Shown: positions 1-8,655, counted from the stretch's first letter. The stretch: DNA of 9,286 nucleotides from Bacteroidales bacterium UBA1077 (GCA_002314195.1 DCCQ01000009.1:1-9286); one strand, 5' to 3'. Notes: a model not told the origin generated them from the letters alone. Translations and numbers: made by a program.

Positions 1-1
1 G

Positions 2-748
2 GATATTAACTGGAAAATATGCATTGTGTCCGTTGTAGTCTGCATGACGGACGCCGTCCTTCTGCTTAACATGCGGGGACTCCTTAAGGACACAGCAAAG
101 AGTCTTTACCGACCTGTGCGTTACATCAGCGCCCGCGCCGCCCTGGGACTTGCTTTTATGATAATCGCCGTGATGACCGCGGCATTGCTGTTCAAAGGAC
201 CTGTCGGAGAGGAACCTCCCCATAAATTCCTGTCCATCGGCAACCTTGTGATAAGTTCGTCCCAAGCCCTGCTTTTCACGATTGCCACTTTGGCCCTCTT
301 CAACTCAAGGCTGGTGAATGTGCCTTTGGTTATCGCCAATTTCGCTCCGATACTGGTATTTGTCCTGGTATATTTCATATTCATAGACCATGAGAGCGTC
401 GGCCAGGTCGTTTGTTTTTGTTTTTTCACGTTCTATGTCATGCAGTTGATCTCGTACACACTCGTGTTTTTTGTCGAGAGGAAGAAATACATCGACACGT
501 TGCGCATGACCTGTACTCGGGATGAATACCTGCAATGCAGAAACAACGGTGTCACAGTGATATTCATAGCCGCGTTGGCTGTCGGGCTTCTGGCTTTGGC
601 ATCCTATTTTTTCACCCAGTTCTGGCAGTTGTCGCTTTTTGTCCTTTCCTACACTGTGTTCTATTCGGCGGTGACAGTGTATTTTCTGTTTTATGCCCGT
701 CGTAGTTCGGAGATAGAGAGCATAACGGCTGATGACAGGGACTTTTGA
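2..748 (+). CDS. Multi-pass membrane protein, 5' end missing, family not recognised
   Basis: The reading frame is open to the window edge (it starts DINWKICIVSVVV), so the true start probably lies upstream. The first in-frame start, a GTG at 26, falls inside a hydrophobic segment and is unlikely to be real. The visible protein has about six or seven hydrophobic stretches separated by short polar loops, for example around VRYISARAALGL, a basic loop at VERKKYIDTLRM, and a final pair around VTVIFIAALAVGLLALASYF and LFVLSYTVFYSAVTVYFLFY. It ends in a short charged cytoplasmic tail, YARRSSEIESITADDRDF. No catalytic motif is seen. This layout resembles the N-terminal membrane half of Bacteroidales AraC-type regulators, but the stop codon comes where a DNA-binding domain would begin; that comparison is from memory and weak. 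It ends 27 bases before the first lipoprotein gene, suggesting co-transcription. Confidence 0.7.
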   Translation, partial: DINWKICIVSVVVCMTDAVLLLNMRGLLKDTAKSLYRPVRYISARAALGLAFMIIAVMTAALLFKGPVGEEPPHKFLSIGNLVISSSQALLFTIATLALFNSRLVNVPLVIANFAPILVFVLVYFIFIDHESVGQVVCFCFFTFYVMQLISYTLVFFVERKKYIDTLRMTCTRDEYLQCRNNGVTVIFIAALAVGLLALASYFFTQFWQLSLFVLSYTVFYSAVTVYFLFYARRSSEIESITADDRDF

Positions 749-775
749 GGATTGAAATTTAAAATTAACGGTATA

Positions 776-3265
776 ATGATGGGAAAACTTTTAGGAAAAA
801 CGGAATCTGTTGCAGCGGTGTTTCTGTGCCTCGCATTCTTTGCCGCATGTACGGACTATTCCTCAGACATCGATGATGTGCACAAGAGGCTGGATGGGAT
901 CGAGGACAACCAGATCGCCTCGATCGACAAGCAGATCAAGGAGATCAACGCCGCCATTCCAAAGCTGGAGAAGGCCGATGCGGATCTGAAAGGGATGTTA
1001 GATAACCTTCAGACGACGGCTGATGGGCTTGATGAGTCGATCAAGGCGAACGCGAAAAAAATCTCGGATCTTAAAACCGACCTTGAGAAGGCGGTGGAAA
1101 ACCTCAAGAACAGCGACAAGGCGGACAAGGAATATGTCCTTGACTCCCTCGGCAAGGCAAAGGCCGCACTGCTTGCATTGCTTGAGTCTGAGAAGACCGA
1201 GATGAATGGCAAGCTGACTTCAATCAACAACACTATCTCGGATCTACAGAAGAAGGATGCCGAACTAGAGAAGAAGATCTCTGACCTTAAGGACTACGCT
1301 GACAAGGAATTGAAGGGGACAAAGGACTGGCTCTCCGCCACATTTATGACCTTGGATCAATATAACTCAATAGTCGAACAGCTGGGTGGAATCAATGGAG
1401 AGATCGGTGGCATCAAGACCTCTATGGCAAACCTTGAGACTCGTCTGACGAAGAAATATTCAGAGGATCTGAAGGCAGCGATGGAAGGAGTGAAGTCCAA
1501 GCTTGGCGAGGAGGTTGATGGTCTGAATGACAGAATCGACAAAGAGGTGTCTGACATCACCAAGGCCTACACCGCTGCCATCGCCACTTTCCGTGAGGAG
1601 ATGGAGAAGTGGTGGAACGAAAGTCTGAAGAAATCCATCAATGACTGCGAGACCTCGATGAAGTCCTGGGTGAACAGCACTTTGGACGGCTACTGGACGA
1701 TCGCCCAGACAAAGGATTCCCTCAAGGTGCTTAATGATGACATCAAAGGCCTGCTTGAGTCCCAGAAGACTTTCCTGAAAGGCCTTATCGAAGCCAATGC
1801 GGCTGACATCAAGACTTTGAATGACAAGTTGAAAGAACTTGATGAGGCGGTAAAGAAAAACTCTGATGACATCAAAGCTGTAGACAAGGCTCTGGAAGAA
1901 GCCAAGGAAGAACTCACCAACGCCTACACGGATGCGATTTCCAAGGCGGTATCTGAATTCGAAGGCACTTTCTCAGATGAGATCAAGTCCCGGATATCCT
2001 CTGTGAACAATAGTATAGAGGCGAAAAACAAGGCTATAGAGAGTAAGGTGTTGTCTCTTGAGGAGTCTGTCAGCAGCCTGAATGACAAATTGTCTGAATT
2101 TTTGAATGCCAGTGTGTCTTTAAGAATCCAGTCGGTGTCATGGTTCCCGACTTCCACGGATGGCAAGGAGATCCTTTACTATGACAAAGGTGATCCGGAT
2201 TTTCCTGAAAGTGAGAGCTACAAGTACATCAAATACATCAAATTCCGTTTTGATGTTCGTCCTGCAAGTGAAGCGGCCAACATCACGGCGGATCTGCTGT
2301 CTGCCCGTCTGCTTTACACAAAGACCAGAGCGGCTGCCAGAGAGGATGTGGAGTTGGACATAACTGATTTCAGTAATGCGTCCGGAGTCATTACCGTTAC
2401 CATTGATGCATCCAAAGTTTCTAAGGATTTCATTGACGGAAAGATCTCTGCGAGTGTGGCCGTGGCTGTCGGAAATCTCAGCACGGAGTATGTTCCTCTT
2501 AAGGCTCAAGCACTTGAGGATCCGGTAATCCGCTATGAGACAATTGACGGAAAGATGCTGCCGGACAGTGAGCTTGAAAAAGTGATATGTTATGGTAGAG
2601 TCGGGGGCGGTTATCTGACATTACTGAACAGGACGCACACCTATGGCAGGATTGACTTTACAGGGGAGATTGTCGAACTGGTTGTCAACCTTAGCCGAAG
2701 TACTTGGGAAGGTGCCACATTGCAGAAAATAAAAGTGTGCCGGGATGCCGCAGTGCCTAAATCCAGTATTTATGGGGAATTGAGATTTTATAACCAATAC
2801 AGGCTTGAATTTGCGGATTTGGAAAAGTTGGATGTCTCGAAAATGGATAATCTTATGCGCCTGTTTGAGCAGTGCACTCATTTGACCGATTTGAGAATAT
2901 CGTCTTGGTGTCCTAAACCTAAGGAAATGTATCGAGCGTTTTATTGCTGCCGTTCTTTAAAGACATTGGACCTTTCGGGATGGGATATGAGCCAGATTGA
3001 TAGAGTTACTGAGTTGTTCTATAATTGTGCGTCACTTAGAGATGTGTATTTGGATAAGTGGGATCTGACCAATTACAAAGGGGAAGCATATCCCCAAGTA
3101 TATGAGAGGGATGTTTTCAGTGGTCTTCAGAGCGATAGGCACGATTTAAATATATATGTCAGAAACTGCAATAAAAAGACTGTGAATGCTGTGAAAAGAT
3201 GGGTCAATAACTCAGTAATAGCCCAAGGCCAACCGCACGAGAGGGTGAATTACATTACCAAATAA
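776..3265 (+). CDS. Surface lipoprotein: coiled-coil rod, beta linker domain, C-terminal BspA/DUF285-type leucine-rich repeats
   Basis: The predicted product is 829 residues, an outer-membrane lipoprotein probably displayed on the surface. I chose ATG 776 (or 779) over the upstream TTG 752 because it gives a normal signal peptide ending FFAAC, with the lipidated Cys at residue 25. The following TDYSSDIDD is acidic, as in Bacteroidetes surface-export signals. Residues ~30-440 are heptad-rich, charged and almost free of Pro and Cys: a long coiled coil of the kind seen with DUF4988/PL29-lyase N-terminal-like regions. Residues ~450-575 look beta-rich (IQSVSWFP, FRFDVRP, VPLK). Residues ~670-790 carry BspA/DUF285-type repeats, with units such as LTDLRISSW and LKTLDLSGWDMSQI alternating with LF.QC, FYCC and LFYNC. 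Such repeats are known from adhesins and surface proteins of Bacteroidales, mycoplasmas and trichomonads. The ligand is unknown; adhesion is inference. The 3' end is noticeably more AT-rich than the rod. Confidence 0.88.
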   Translation: MMGKLLGKTESVAAVFLCLAFFAACTDYSSDIDDVHKRLDGIEDNQIASIDKQIKEINAAIPKLEKADADLKGMLDNLQTTADGLDESIKANAKKISDLKTDLEKAVENLKNSDKADKEYVLDSLGKAKAALLALLESEKTEMNGKLTSINNTISDLQKKDAELEKKISDLKDYADKELKGTKDWLSATFMTLDQYNSIVEQLGGINGEIGGIKTSMANLETRLTKKYSEDLKAAMEGVKSKLGEEVDGLNDRIDKEVSDITKAYTAAIATFREEMEKWWNESLKKSINDCETSMKSWVNSTLDGYWTIAQTKDSLKVLNDDIKGLLESQKTFLKGLIEANAADIKTLNDKLKELDEAVKKNSDDIKAVDKALEEAKEELTNAYTDAISKAVSEFEGTFSDEIKSRISSVNNSIEAKNKAIESKVLSLEESVSSLNDKLSEFLNASVSLRIQSVSWFPTSTDGKEILYYDKGDPDFPESESYKYIKYIKFRFDVRPASEAANITADLLSARLLYTKTRAAAREDVELDITDFSNASGVITVTIDASKVSKDFIDGKISASVAVAVGNLSTEYVPLKAQALEDPVIRYETIDGKMLPDSELEKVICYGRVGGGYLTLLNRTHTYGRIDFTGEIVELVVNLSRSTWEGATLQKIKVCRDAAVPKSSIYGELRFYNQYRLEFADLEKLDVSKMDNLMRLFEQCTHLTDLRISSWCPKPKEMYRAFYCCRSLKTLDLSGWDMSQIDRVTELFYNCASLRDVYLDKWDLTNYKGEAYPQVYERDVFSGLQSDRHDLNIYVRNCNKKTVNAVKRWVNNSVIAQGQPHERVNYITK
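848..2502 (+). repeat. Paralogous duplication, copy 1 (second copy at 3359-5007)
   Basis: The segment from the lipobox Cys codon to the VPLK codons is shared by the two neighbouring lipoprotein genes. Anchors at 848/3359, 1538/4049, 1565/4076, 1778/4289 and 1922/4433 are all exactly 2511 bases apart. The offset becomes 2514 at 2126/4640 and 2505 at 2492/4997. A 24-base exact match lies at 1538-1561 and 4049-4072. Similarity stops after GTTCCTCTTAA at 2492-2502 and 4997-5007. This is a diverged tandem gene duplication whose 3' ends were replaced or evolved separately. Confidence 0.85.
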
Positions 3266-3304
3266 TACGGAATTTTTAACTTAATGAATATAAACACAAT
3301 GAAT

Positions 3305-5572
3305 ATGAAAAAATATATTGCTGCCCTCTTCTGCGCGATCGCCCTTGTGGCTTCCGGCTGCGCGGATTATGACTCTGACATCAAGAACCTTGAGCAGAGG
3401 ATCGATGAGATCGAGAGCAACCAGATTAAATCCATCGAATCGCAGATAAAAAACATCAATGAGTCGCTTCCGAAATTGGAGCAGGCTGACAAGGATCTCA
3501 AGGGGATGATCACCGCTCTTGAAGGGACTGCGGACGATCTCGCCAAGTCATTGGCCGACAACTCGAAAAACATTTCTGATGTGAAGTCGGAACTTGAGAA
3601 AGCCGTGAAAGAGCTTCAGGCGAGCGACAAGAAGAACAAGGAGGAGCTCATCGCCGCGATCAACACCGCCAAGGGAGAGGTCATAGCCAACCTTGAGTCC
3701 GCTAAGACCGAGATAGAAGGCAAGCTGGCCACCATAAACAAAACGATCGCGGATCTTCAGAAGAAGGATGCTGAACTTGAGAAGAAGATCTCCGGGCTTA
3801 AGGAATATGTTGACAAGGAAATCAAAGGCACCAAGGACTGGGCGACCGCGACATTCGCGACATTGACGCAGTACAAAGGCATTGTGGAGCAGATCGCGGG
3901 AATCAACTCGGAGATCAGCGGCCTGAAGAAATCTCTTACAGACCTTGAGACCAGCCTCACGAACAAGTTTACCGAGGATTTGAACAAGGCAGTCAGTGAC
4001 CTGAATGGCAAGATCGCCGATGAGGTCTCCGGCCTGAACGAGAGGATTGACAAAGAGGTGTCTGACATCACCACTGCCTACACGACAGCCATTTCCACCA
4101 CCCGTGACGAGTTGGAGAAGGCTTGGGCCGCCAATCTGAAGACATCCATTGACGAATTGGAGAAATCTATGAAATCTTGGGTGAATGAGAAGCTCACCGC
4201 TTACTGGACAATAGAGGAGACCAAGGCGGCTCTTGAAGCCCAGAAGACCGATCTCGAAACCCAGTTGGAAGCCCAGAAGGTTCTTCTGAAAGGTCTGATA
4301 GATGCCAACACCGGCGACATCACCAAACTGAAAGAGGCTTTGGAGAAGACCGAAAAGAACATCGAGGCCAACACCAAGGCGATCTCTGACTTGAGAGCGG
4401 ACTTGGAAAAGGCCAAGGCTTACATTACCGAAGCTTACAATAAGGCCATTGAGGATGCGATTTCCGCCCTTGAGGGTAGGTTGGACACCAAACTGACGAA
4501 CGAGATCAAGGCTGTCAATGACAGGATAGATAAGATTGTCAGTGATTGGGAGAGCCGCATCAAATCCTGTGAGGACCAGGTGAAAGACGCTATTGACAAG
4601 ATGAACGAGGCTCTGAAGGATATGGGCGGGAACGGTAAGATCCAGTCTGTGACCTATCGCCCTGAATATTCAGACGGAGTACATGATGTGTACAGGGAGG
4701 ATAAGGCGTTCTTGATGAGGTTTGAGGTACGTCCCGCAGCTGTTGTGTCTAAATTGAATTCAAGCAATGTGAAGATGCAAGCCTACGTGGATTGGGGAAG
4801 AGGTCAATGGAAGGCAATTGATCTTACCGTCAAAAGTGTCGTGCCGGAATCAAACGGTGTGATAGCTGTAAAGGCTTCGGCTGAGGCCATCAAGAGCTCT
4901 TCGGCTACATTCTTTGACGCCGCGTGGTCATATACAACTTACGCGAAGCTTCTCATTGAGGATTCCGACCAAGGTTGGGAAATCTCCTCTGGCTTCGTTC
5001 CTCTTAAAGTCGTGGACGGCCGTCTGGATCCGAAGAAGGAAATCAACGGCCACGAATATGTCGAGATGGGTGACGGCCTGAAATGGGCCACCTGCAACAT
5101 AGGCGCGTCAACTCCTGAGGAAGTCGGATCTGAATTCGCCTGGGGTGAGACGAAGACGAAATCTGATTATTCTTTTGGGAATCACAAATGGTACGATAAC
5201 GGGAACTATACCAAGTACAATTCCACTGATGGCCTGACCGTTCTTATGTCAGGCGATGATGCCGCCACCGTCAACTGGAGAGGCACCTGGCGTACACCGA
5301 CCTTTGATGAGTTCCATAAGTTATTTAATGAAAAGAATTTTGAATGGAAATATGATGATGCGAAGAAAGGCATTTCAGTGACAAGTAAAATCTCTGGTTA
5401 TGAAGGGAACAGTATCTTCTTCTTATCTGGGAAATATTACTGGAGCTCAACCATTAATGTGAATAAGTTGGAACATGCATATAGTTTATATGTGTATACT
5501 GAGAAAAGTGGTTCTGTGCTTGGGGGATCGTTTCGCTGGAATGGTTGGGAGATCCGTCCGGTCTCAAATTAA
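3305..5572 (+). CDS. Surface lipoprotein paralogue: coiled-coil rod, beta linker domain, C-terminal FISUMP-like domain
   Basis: The predicted product is 755 residues. ATG 3305 gives a compact signal peptide, MKKYIAALFCAIALVASGC, with the lipidated Cys at residue 19; in-frame ATGs at 3284 and 3299 are alternatives. The mature N-terminus ADYDSDIKN is acidic, favouring surface export. The coiled coil (~20-435) matches the preceding protein: 36 of the first 61 residues from the Cys are identical, with almost no net insertion or deletion along the whole rod. A beta-rich domain follows (~445-575: IQSVTYRP, MRFEVRP, FVPLK). The end (~581-755) is a FISUMP-like module (Fibrobacter succinogenes major paralogous domain): GHEYVEMGDGLKWATCNIG, FAWGETKTKSDY, DDAATVNWRGTWRTPT, YYWSST and a terminal WEIRPVSN. 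These modules end many Bacteroidetes surface proteins; binding of a ligand is inferred. The gap after the previous gene is about 40 bases without a promoter match, and a terminator follows. Confidence 0.88.
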   Translation: MKKYIAALFCAIALVASGCADYDSDIKNLEQRIDEIESNQIKSIESQIKNINESLPKLEQADKDLKGMITALEGTADDLAKSLADNSKNISDVKSELEKAVKELQASDKKNKEELIAAINTAKGEVIANLESAKTEIEGKLATINKTIADLQKKDAELEKKISGLKEYVDKEIKGTKDWATATFATLTQYKGIVEQIAGINSEISGLKKSLTDLETSLTNKFTEDLNKAVSDLNGKIADEVSGLNERIDKEVSDITTAYTTAISTTRDELEKAWAANLKTSIDELEKSMKSWVNEKLTAYWTIEETKAALEAQKTDLETQLEAQKVLLKGLIDANTGDITKLKEALEKTEKNIEANTKAISDLRADLEKAKAYITEAYNKAIEDAISALEGRLDTKLTNEIKAVNDRIDKIVSDWESRIKSCEDQVKDAIDKMNEALKDMGGNGKIQSVTYRPEYSDGVHDVYREDKAFLMRFEVRPAAVVSKLNSSNVKMQAYVDWGRGQWKAIDLTVKSVVPESNGVIAVKASAEAIKSSSATFFDAAWSYTTYAKLLIEDSDQGWEISSGFVPLKVVDGRLDPKKEINGHEYVEMGDGLKWATCNIGASTPEEVGSEFAWGETKTKSDYSFGNHKWYDNGNYTKYNSTDGLTVLMSGDDAATVNWRGTWRTPTFDEFHKLFNEKNFEWKYDDAKKGISVTSKISGYEGNSIFFLSGKYYWSSTINVNKLEHAYSLYVYTEKSGSVLGGSFRWNGWEIRPVSN

Positions 5573-5614
5573 TCCGTGAAAGTTAACACTTTGATTAGTA
5601 AATAATAGATTAAT

Positions 5615-5656
5615 TCCGCTCCCGTCTGCCTCCTCTGGCGAGAGCGGATCTTTTTT
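5615..5656 (+). terminator. Terminator of the lipoprotein operon
   Basis: The arms TCCGCTC (5615-5621) and GAGCGGA (5642-5648) form a 7-bp stem, with an inner GCC/GGC pairing (5628-5630 with 5637-5639). A run of six T follows at 5651-5656. It starts 42 bases after the stop of the second lipoprotein. The - strand side lacks a T-tract, so it serves the + strand operon rather than the convergent ATPase gene. Confidence 0.7.
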
Positions 5657-5693
5657 CGATATTTATTTACATTTGTTTGCCTTCTATACCTGA

Positions 5694-8546
5694 TTACAAG
5701 GCAACCTTTGAGCGGATGAATCGGTAGAGGTCCGGGAGGATGAGTACCGGGGATGTGCAGAGGAGGATCCAGCCCCAGTCGGTGAGAGGGAGAGGGGAGA
5801 CCTCGAAGAAGGCACCGAAGCAGTTGACAATCAGGAACTGGCCAAAAAGAATGATTCCGGCGACCAGAAGGCAGCCATAGCAGGCTGAGGCCTTGAATCT
5901 CTTGCGGTTGAAGAAGAAATCAAGAATGTCTTGAAGAACGCTGCCGTCAGTCTTGAAGTATCTGGAGTTGAATAGGTTCCAGAACTGGAGCAGGACGAAT
6001 GTTGTGAAGAACACTCCCAGCTCGTAGCCGGAAAGATGCGCCTTTGTGTGGGCTGAGAAGGCTCCTCGGAAGAACTCCCCGACGACATTCCAGTGGAGAA
6101 GGTCTCTTACGGAGCTGATGTCCATCCTCCAGAGAAGCTGCCAAAGAAGGGCCAGAAAGGCGAAGAAGAATATTCCCGAAAAGGCTATCCTGACGCCCAT
6201 CTTCCGGTCGATGATGTGGCTTTTCTGGTCACGTGGCTTTTCCTCCATCACCTTGCGGTCCGGCGGGATCGAGGACAGGGCCATCGCCGCGAATGTGTCC
6301 ATGATCAGGTTGACCCACAGCATCTGCGTGACGGTCAGCGGAGAGTCCAGCCCGATGAACGCTCCCAGCAGCACGATCAGACAGGCGCAGACATTGATTG
6401 TCATCTGGAACAGGATGAAACGCTTGATGTTCAGGTACAACGAACGTCCCCAAAGGATGCCTTTCCCAATGCTGGAGAACGAGTTGTCGATGATCGTGAT
6501 GTCGCTGGCCTCCTTTGCCCTTGCCGTGCCGTCTCCCATAGAAAGCCCTACCTGAGCCTTTTTCAGTGCCGGGGCATCGTTGGTCCCGTCACCGGTGACA
6601 GCCACGACCTCGCCCATTTCCTGAAGCAGGGAGACAAGGCGGACCTTGTCTTCCGGACGTGCGCGGGAGAGAACCCTCAGGGTAGGCAGAACCTCTTTTT
6701 TGAGATATTCATCACTCTTGGCCGTGAATTCGGAGCCGGTGATTGTCAGAGGATTGGTCTCATCCTTGTTGATGATTCCGGCCTGACGGGCTATCTCGCT
6801 GGCGGTAAGGGCATTGTCTCCTGTCACCATGATCACCCGGACCCTGGCGTGGCCGGAACAGGTGTCGATAGCCTCCTTCACATCTTCCCTGATCGGGTCA
6901 GCAATTCCGACTATGCCGATGAATGTTACTTTGGAGTCCTGAGCGGAAATATTCCTGAACGCGAATCCCAAGGTTCTCATCCCTTTGGCCTGCCATGCCG
7001 CCAGAGTGGCGAGTACGGTCTCCTTTGACGGGCCGCCCTCAATGATGTCGGAAGTTTCCAGGAGGAGCTCCGGGGCTCCCTTGATGAAGAGATATTCTTT
7101 GCCGGTTGAGCTGTCAACTGCATCCGTGGTCATCCGCTTCCTTTCGGTCGAGAAAGCAATCTGATCTACAATCCGATAGGCGTTCCTGCGCTCGGAATAG
7201 TCAACTCCCTTGCCTTGAAGCCAAAGCAGAAGCGCCCCTTCCGTTGGGTTGCCGATCGCGTGTGGCTCTCCGCTTTCCGGATTGTTCAGCGCCGCTGTGG
7301 AGTTCACGGCTATGCTGTCAGCGATGAGGCTTTCATCGACGCCCCAGAACTCGGATTCCACCACGCTCATCTTGTTCTTGGTCAGCGTGCCGGTCTTGTC
7401 CGTGCAGATGACGGTGGTCGCACCAAGCGTCTCGCAGGCGTGGAGCTTTCGCACCAAGTTCTTTTCCTTGAGCATCTTGCGCATGCTCAGAGCAAGGCTG
7501 ATCGTCACGCTCATCGGAAGCCCTTCCGGCACCGCCACTACAATCAGCGTCACAGCTATCATCAGCGAGTTAAGTGCGGTGCGGAAAACTTCGATGAATG
7601 AATATGCCCCCGCGTCGTTCGTAAGGAAGAATATGCTCATCCTGCCGACCACGATCAATGCCGCGATGATGTAGCTGGCGTAGGTGATCCACTTTGCGAG
7701 TTGGTTCAACTGGGCGTTCAGCGGAGTCTCCACGTCCGCCTCTTCCTGTAATATTCTCGCGCCTTTGCCTTCTTCCGTTTCCGTGCCGACCGCCGTGACC
7801 TTATAAGTCGCGCTACCTTCGATCACCGTCGTCCCACGCAGCAGAAAATTCTCCGGATAGGTGCTTTCCTCCGCATTGTCTCGTTTGGCCAGCCCTTCCG
7901 AGGTGTTGTTTTGCAAGGCGCTTTCCACCTTTTTCCCTATTTTCGACTCGGCCTTCTTTTTCGTGAACGGTTCTCCAGTGAAATTCGACTCGTCAATGGT
8001 CAGATTCCTGTCACTAAGCAGAAGCCCGTCCGCCGGGACCTCGTCGCCGTTCTCCAGCACGACCACATCTCCGACACACACATCACTTTTAGGTACCTCA
8101 TAAGTCTGCGGAGTCTTGTCTCCGGCCCTTTTCAGACGTAGCACCTTGACTGGCCTCTCGTCCTTGGCCTTGTTCAGAATCTTGAACTCTTTTTCCGCCT
8201 TGACCTCGAATATGAACCCGATTCCTGTCGCCAGAAGTATCGCCACCAGCACTCCCAGAGGCTCTATCAGGCACGAAGCGTCCCTTCCTGAATTTGCCAT
8301 CTCGTACACCGACACTCCCAGCGAGAGCCCCAGCGCCACCAGCAGTATGATGATAATCGGATCCTTGAACTTCTCCAGATATGCCTTCCAAAGCGGTTCC
8401 TTCTCCACCTCCGGAATGATGTTCCGCCCTTTCCCTTGGACCGTCTCCTCGGATCCCTCGATAAGGTAATCCATTGTCGCTGTGCCACTTTGCGCAAGCT
8501 CCACATTCGCCATACCGTCCCTTGTCTTACCGTTTCCTTTCTCCAT
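5694..8546 (-). CDS. Calcium-translocating P-type ATPase, PMCA type (P2B)
   Basis: This inner-membrane pump of about 950 residues couples ATP hydrolysis to Ca2+ export. Numbering from ATG 8546: actuator loop TGE near 190; M4 motif VPEGLP with Glu341; phosphorylation site DKTGTLT with Asp383; nucleotide-binding KGAPE; MVTGDNALTA; hinge TGDGTNDAP near 650-660; M6 motif MLWVNLIMDTF with Asn746 and Asp750. Glu in M4 plus Asn and Asp in M6, with an M5 (FQMTINVCACL) lacking an acidic residue, is the PMCA pattern and predicts a single Ca2+ site. Ten membrane segments fit the layout: two before the actuator domain, two before the phosphorylation domain, six at the C-terminus. No calmodulin-binding tail is present. 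A GTG at 8585 extends the frame but lies upstream of the promoter's probable transcription start, so ATG 8546 is preferred; ATG 8513, preceded by AGGGA, is the alternative. It is convergent with the lipoprotein operon, with no evident functional link. Confidence 0.95.
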   Translation of the reverse strand: MEKGNGKTRDGMANVELAQSGTATMDYLIEGSEETVQGKGRNIIPEVEKEPLWKAYLEKFKDPIIIILLVALGLSLGVSVYEMANSGRDASCLIEPLGVLVAILLATGIGFIFEVKAEKEFKILNKAKDERPVKVLRLKRAGDKTPQTYEVPKSDVCVGDVVVLENGDEVPADGLLLSDRNLTIDESNFTGEPFTKKKAESKIGKKVESALQNNTSEGLAKRDNAEESTYPENFLLRGTTVIEGSATYKVTAVGTETEEGKGARILQEEADVETPLNAQLNQLAKWITYASYIIAALIVVGRMSIFFLTNDAGAYSFIEVFRTALNSLMIAVTLIVVAVPEGLPMSVTISLALSMRKMLKEKNLVRKLHACETLGATTVICTDKTGTLTKNKMSVVESEFWGVDESLIADSIAVNSTAALNNPESGEPHAIGNPTEGALLLWLQGKGVDYSERRNAYRIVDQIAFSTERKRMTTDAVDSSTGKEYLFIKGAPELLLETSDIIEGGPSKETVLATLAAWQAKGMRTLGFAFRNISAQDSKVTFIGIVGIADPIREDVKEAIDTCSGHARVRVIMVTGDNALTASEIARQAGIINKDETNPLTITGSEFTAKSDEYLKKEVLPTLRVLSRARPEDKVRLVSLLQEMGEVVAVTGDGTNDAPALKKAQVGLSMGDGTARAKEASDITIIDNSFSSIGKGILWGRSLYLNIKRFILFQMTINVCACLIVLLGAFIGLDSPLTVTQMLWVNLIMDTFAAMALSSIPPDRKVMEEKPRDQKSHIIDRKMGVRIAFSGIFFFAFLALLWQLLWRMDISSVRDLLHWNVVGEFFRGAFSAHTKAHLSGYELGVFFTTFVLLQFWNLFNSRYFKTDGSVLQDILDFFFNRKRFKASACYGCLLVAGIILFGQFLIVNCFGAFFEVSPLPLTDWGWILLCTSPVLILPDLYRFIRSKVAL

Positions 8547-8573
8547 TGTCAATTCATTCTTTGAATATGCCCG

Positions 8574-8607
8574 CAAAGATACCACCCCACACTGATTTCA
8601 TCACAAA
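8574..8607 (-). promoter_or_regulatory. Bacteroides-type promoter of the calcium ATPase gene
   Basis: On the - strand TATCTTTG (8581 down to 8574) is a full match to the Bacteroides -7 element TAnnTTTG. TTTG at 8607-8604 fits the -33 element, with a 22-bp gap, slightly longer than the usual 20. Transcription would start near 8569, giving a leader of roughly 20 bases before ATG 8546. Confidence 0.5.
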
Positions 8608-8655
8608 GAATCCAATCGTTTGGAAAGTTGAAAAATCAAAGAGTTAATTGGAGTG

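Noticed and set aside
1009..4416. Several - strand frames of 68-105 codons under the lipoprotein genes
   Set aside because: They are serine- and leucine-rich mirror frames of the Lys/Glu/Asp-rich coiled coil and recur at matching places in both paralogues, as expected for antisense shadows.
6093..7028. 311-codon + strand frame inside the ATPase gene
   Set aside because: It is antisense to the conserved P-type ATPase catalytic domains, its translation shows no membrane, signal or domain features, and GC-rich antisense frames of this size are common.
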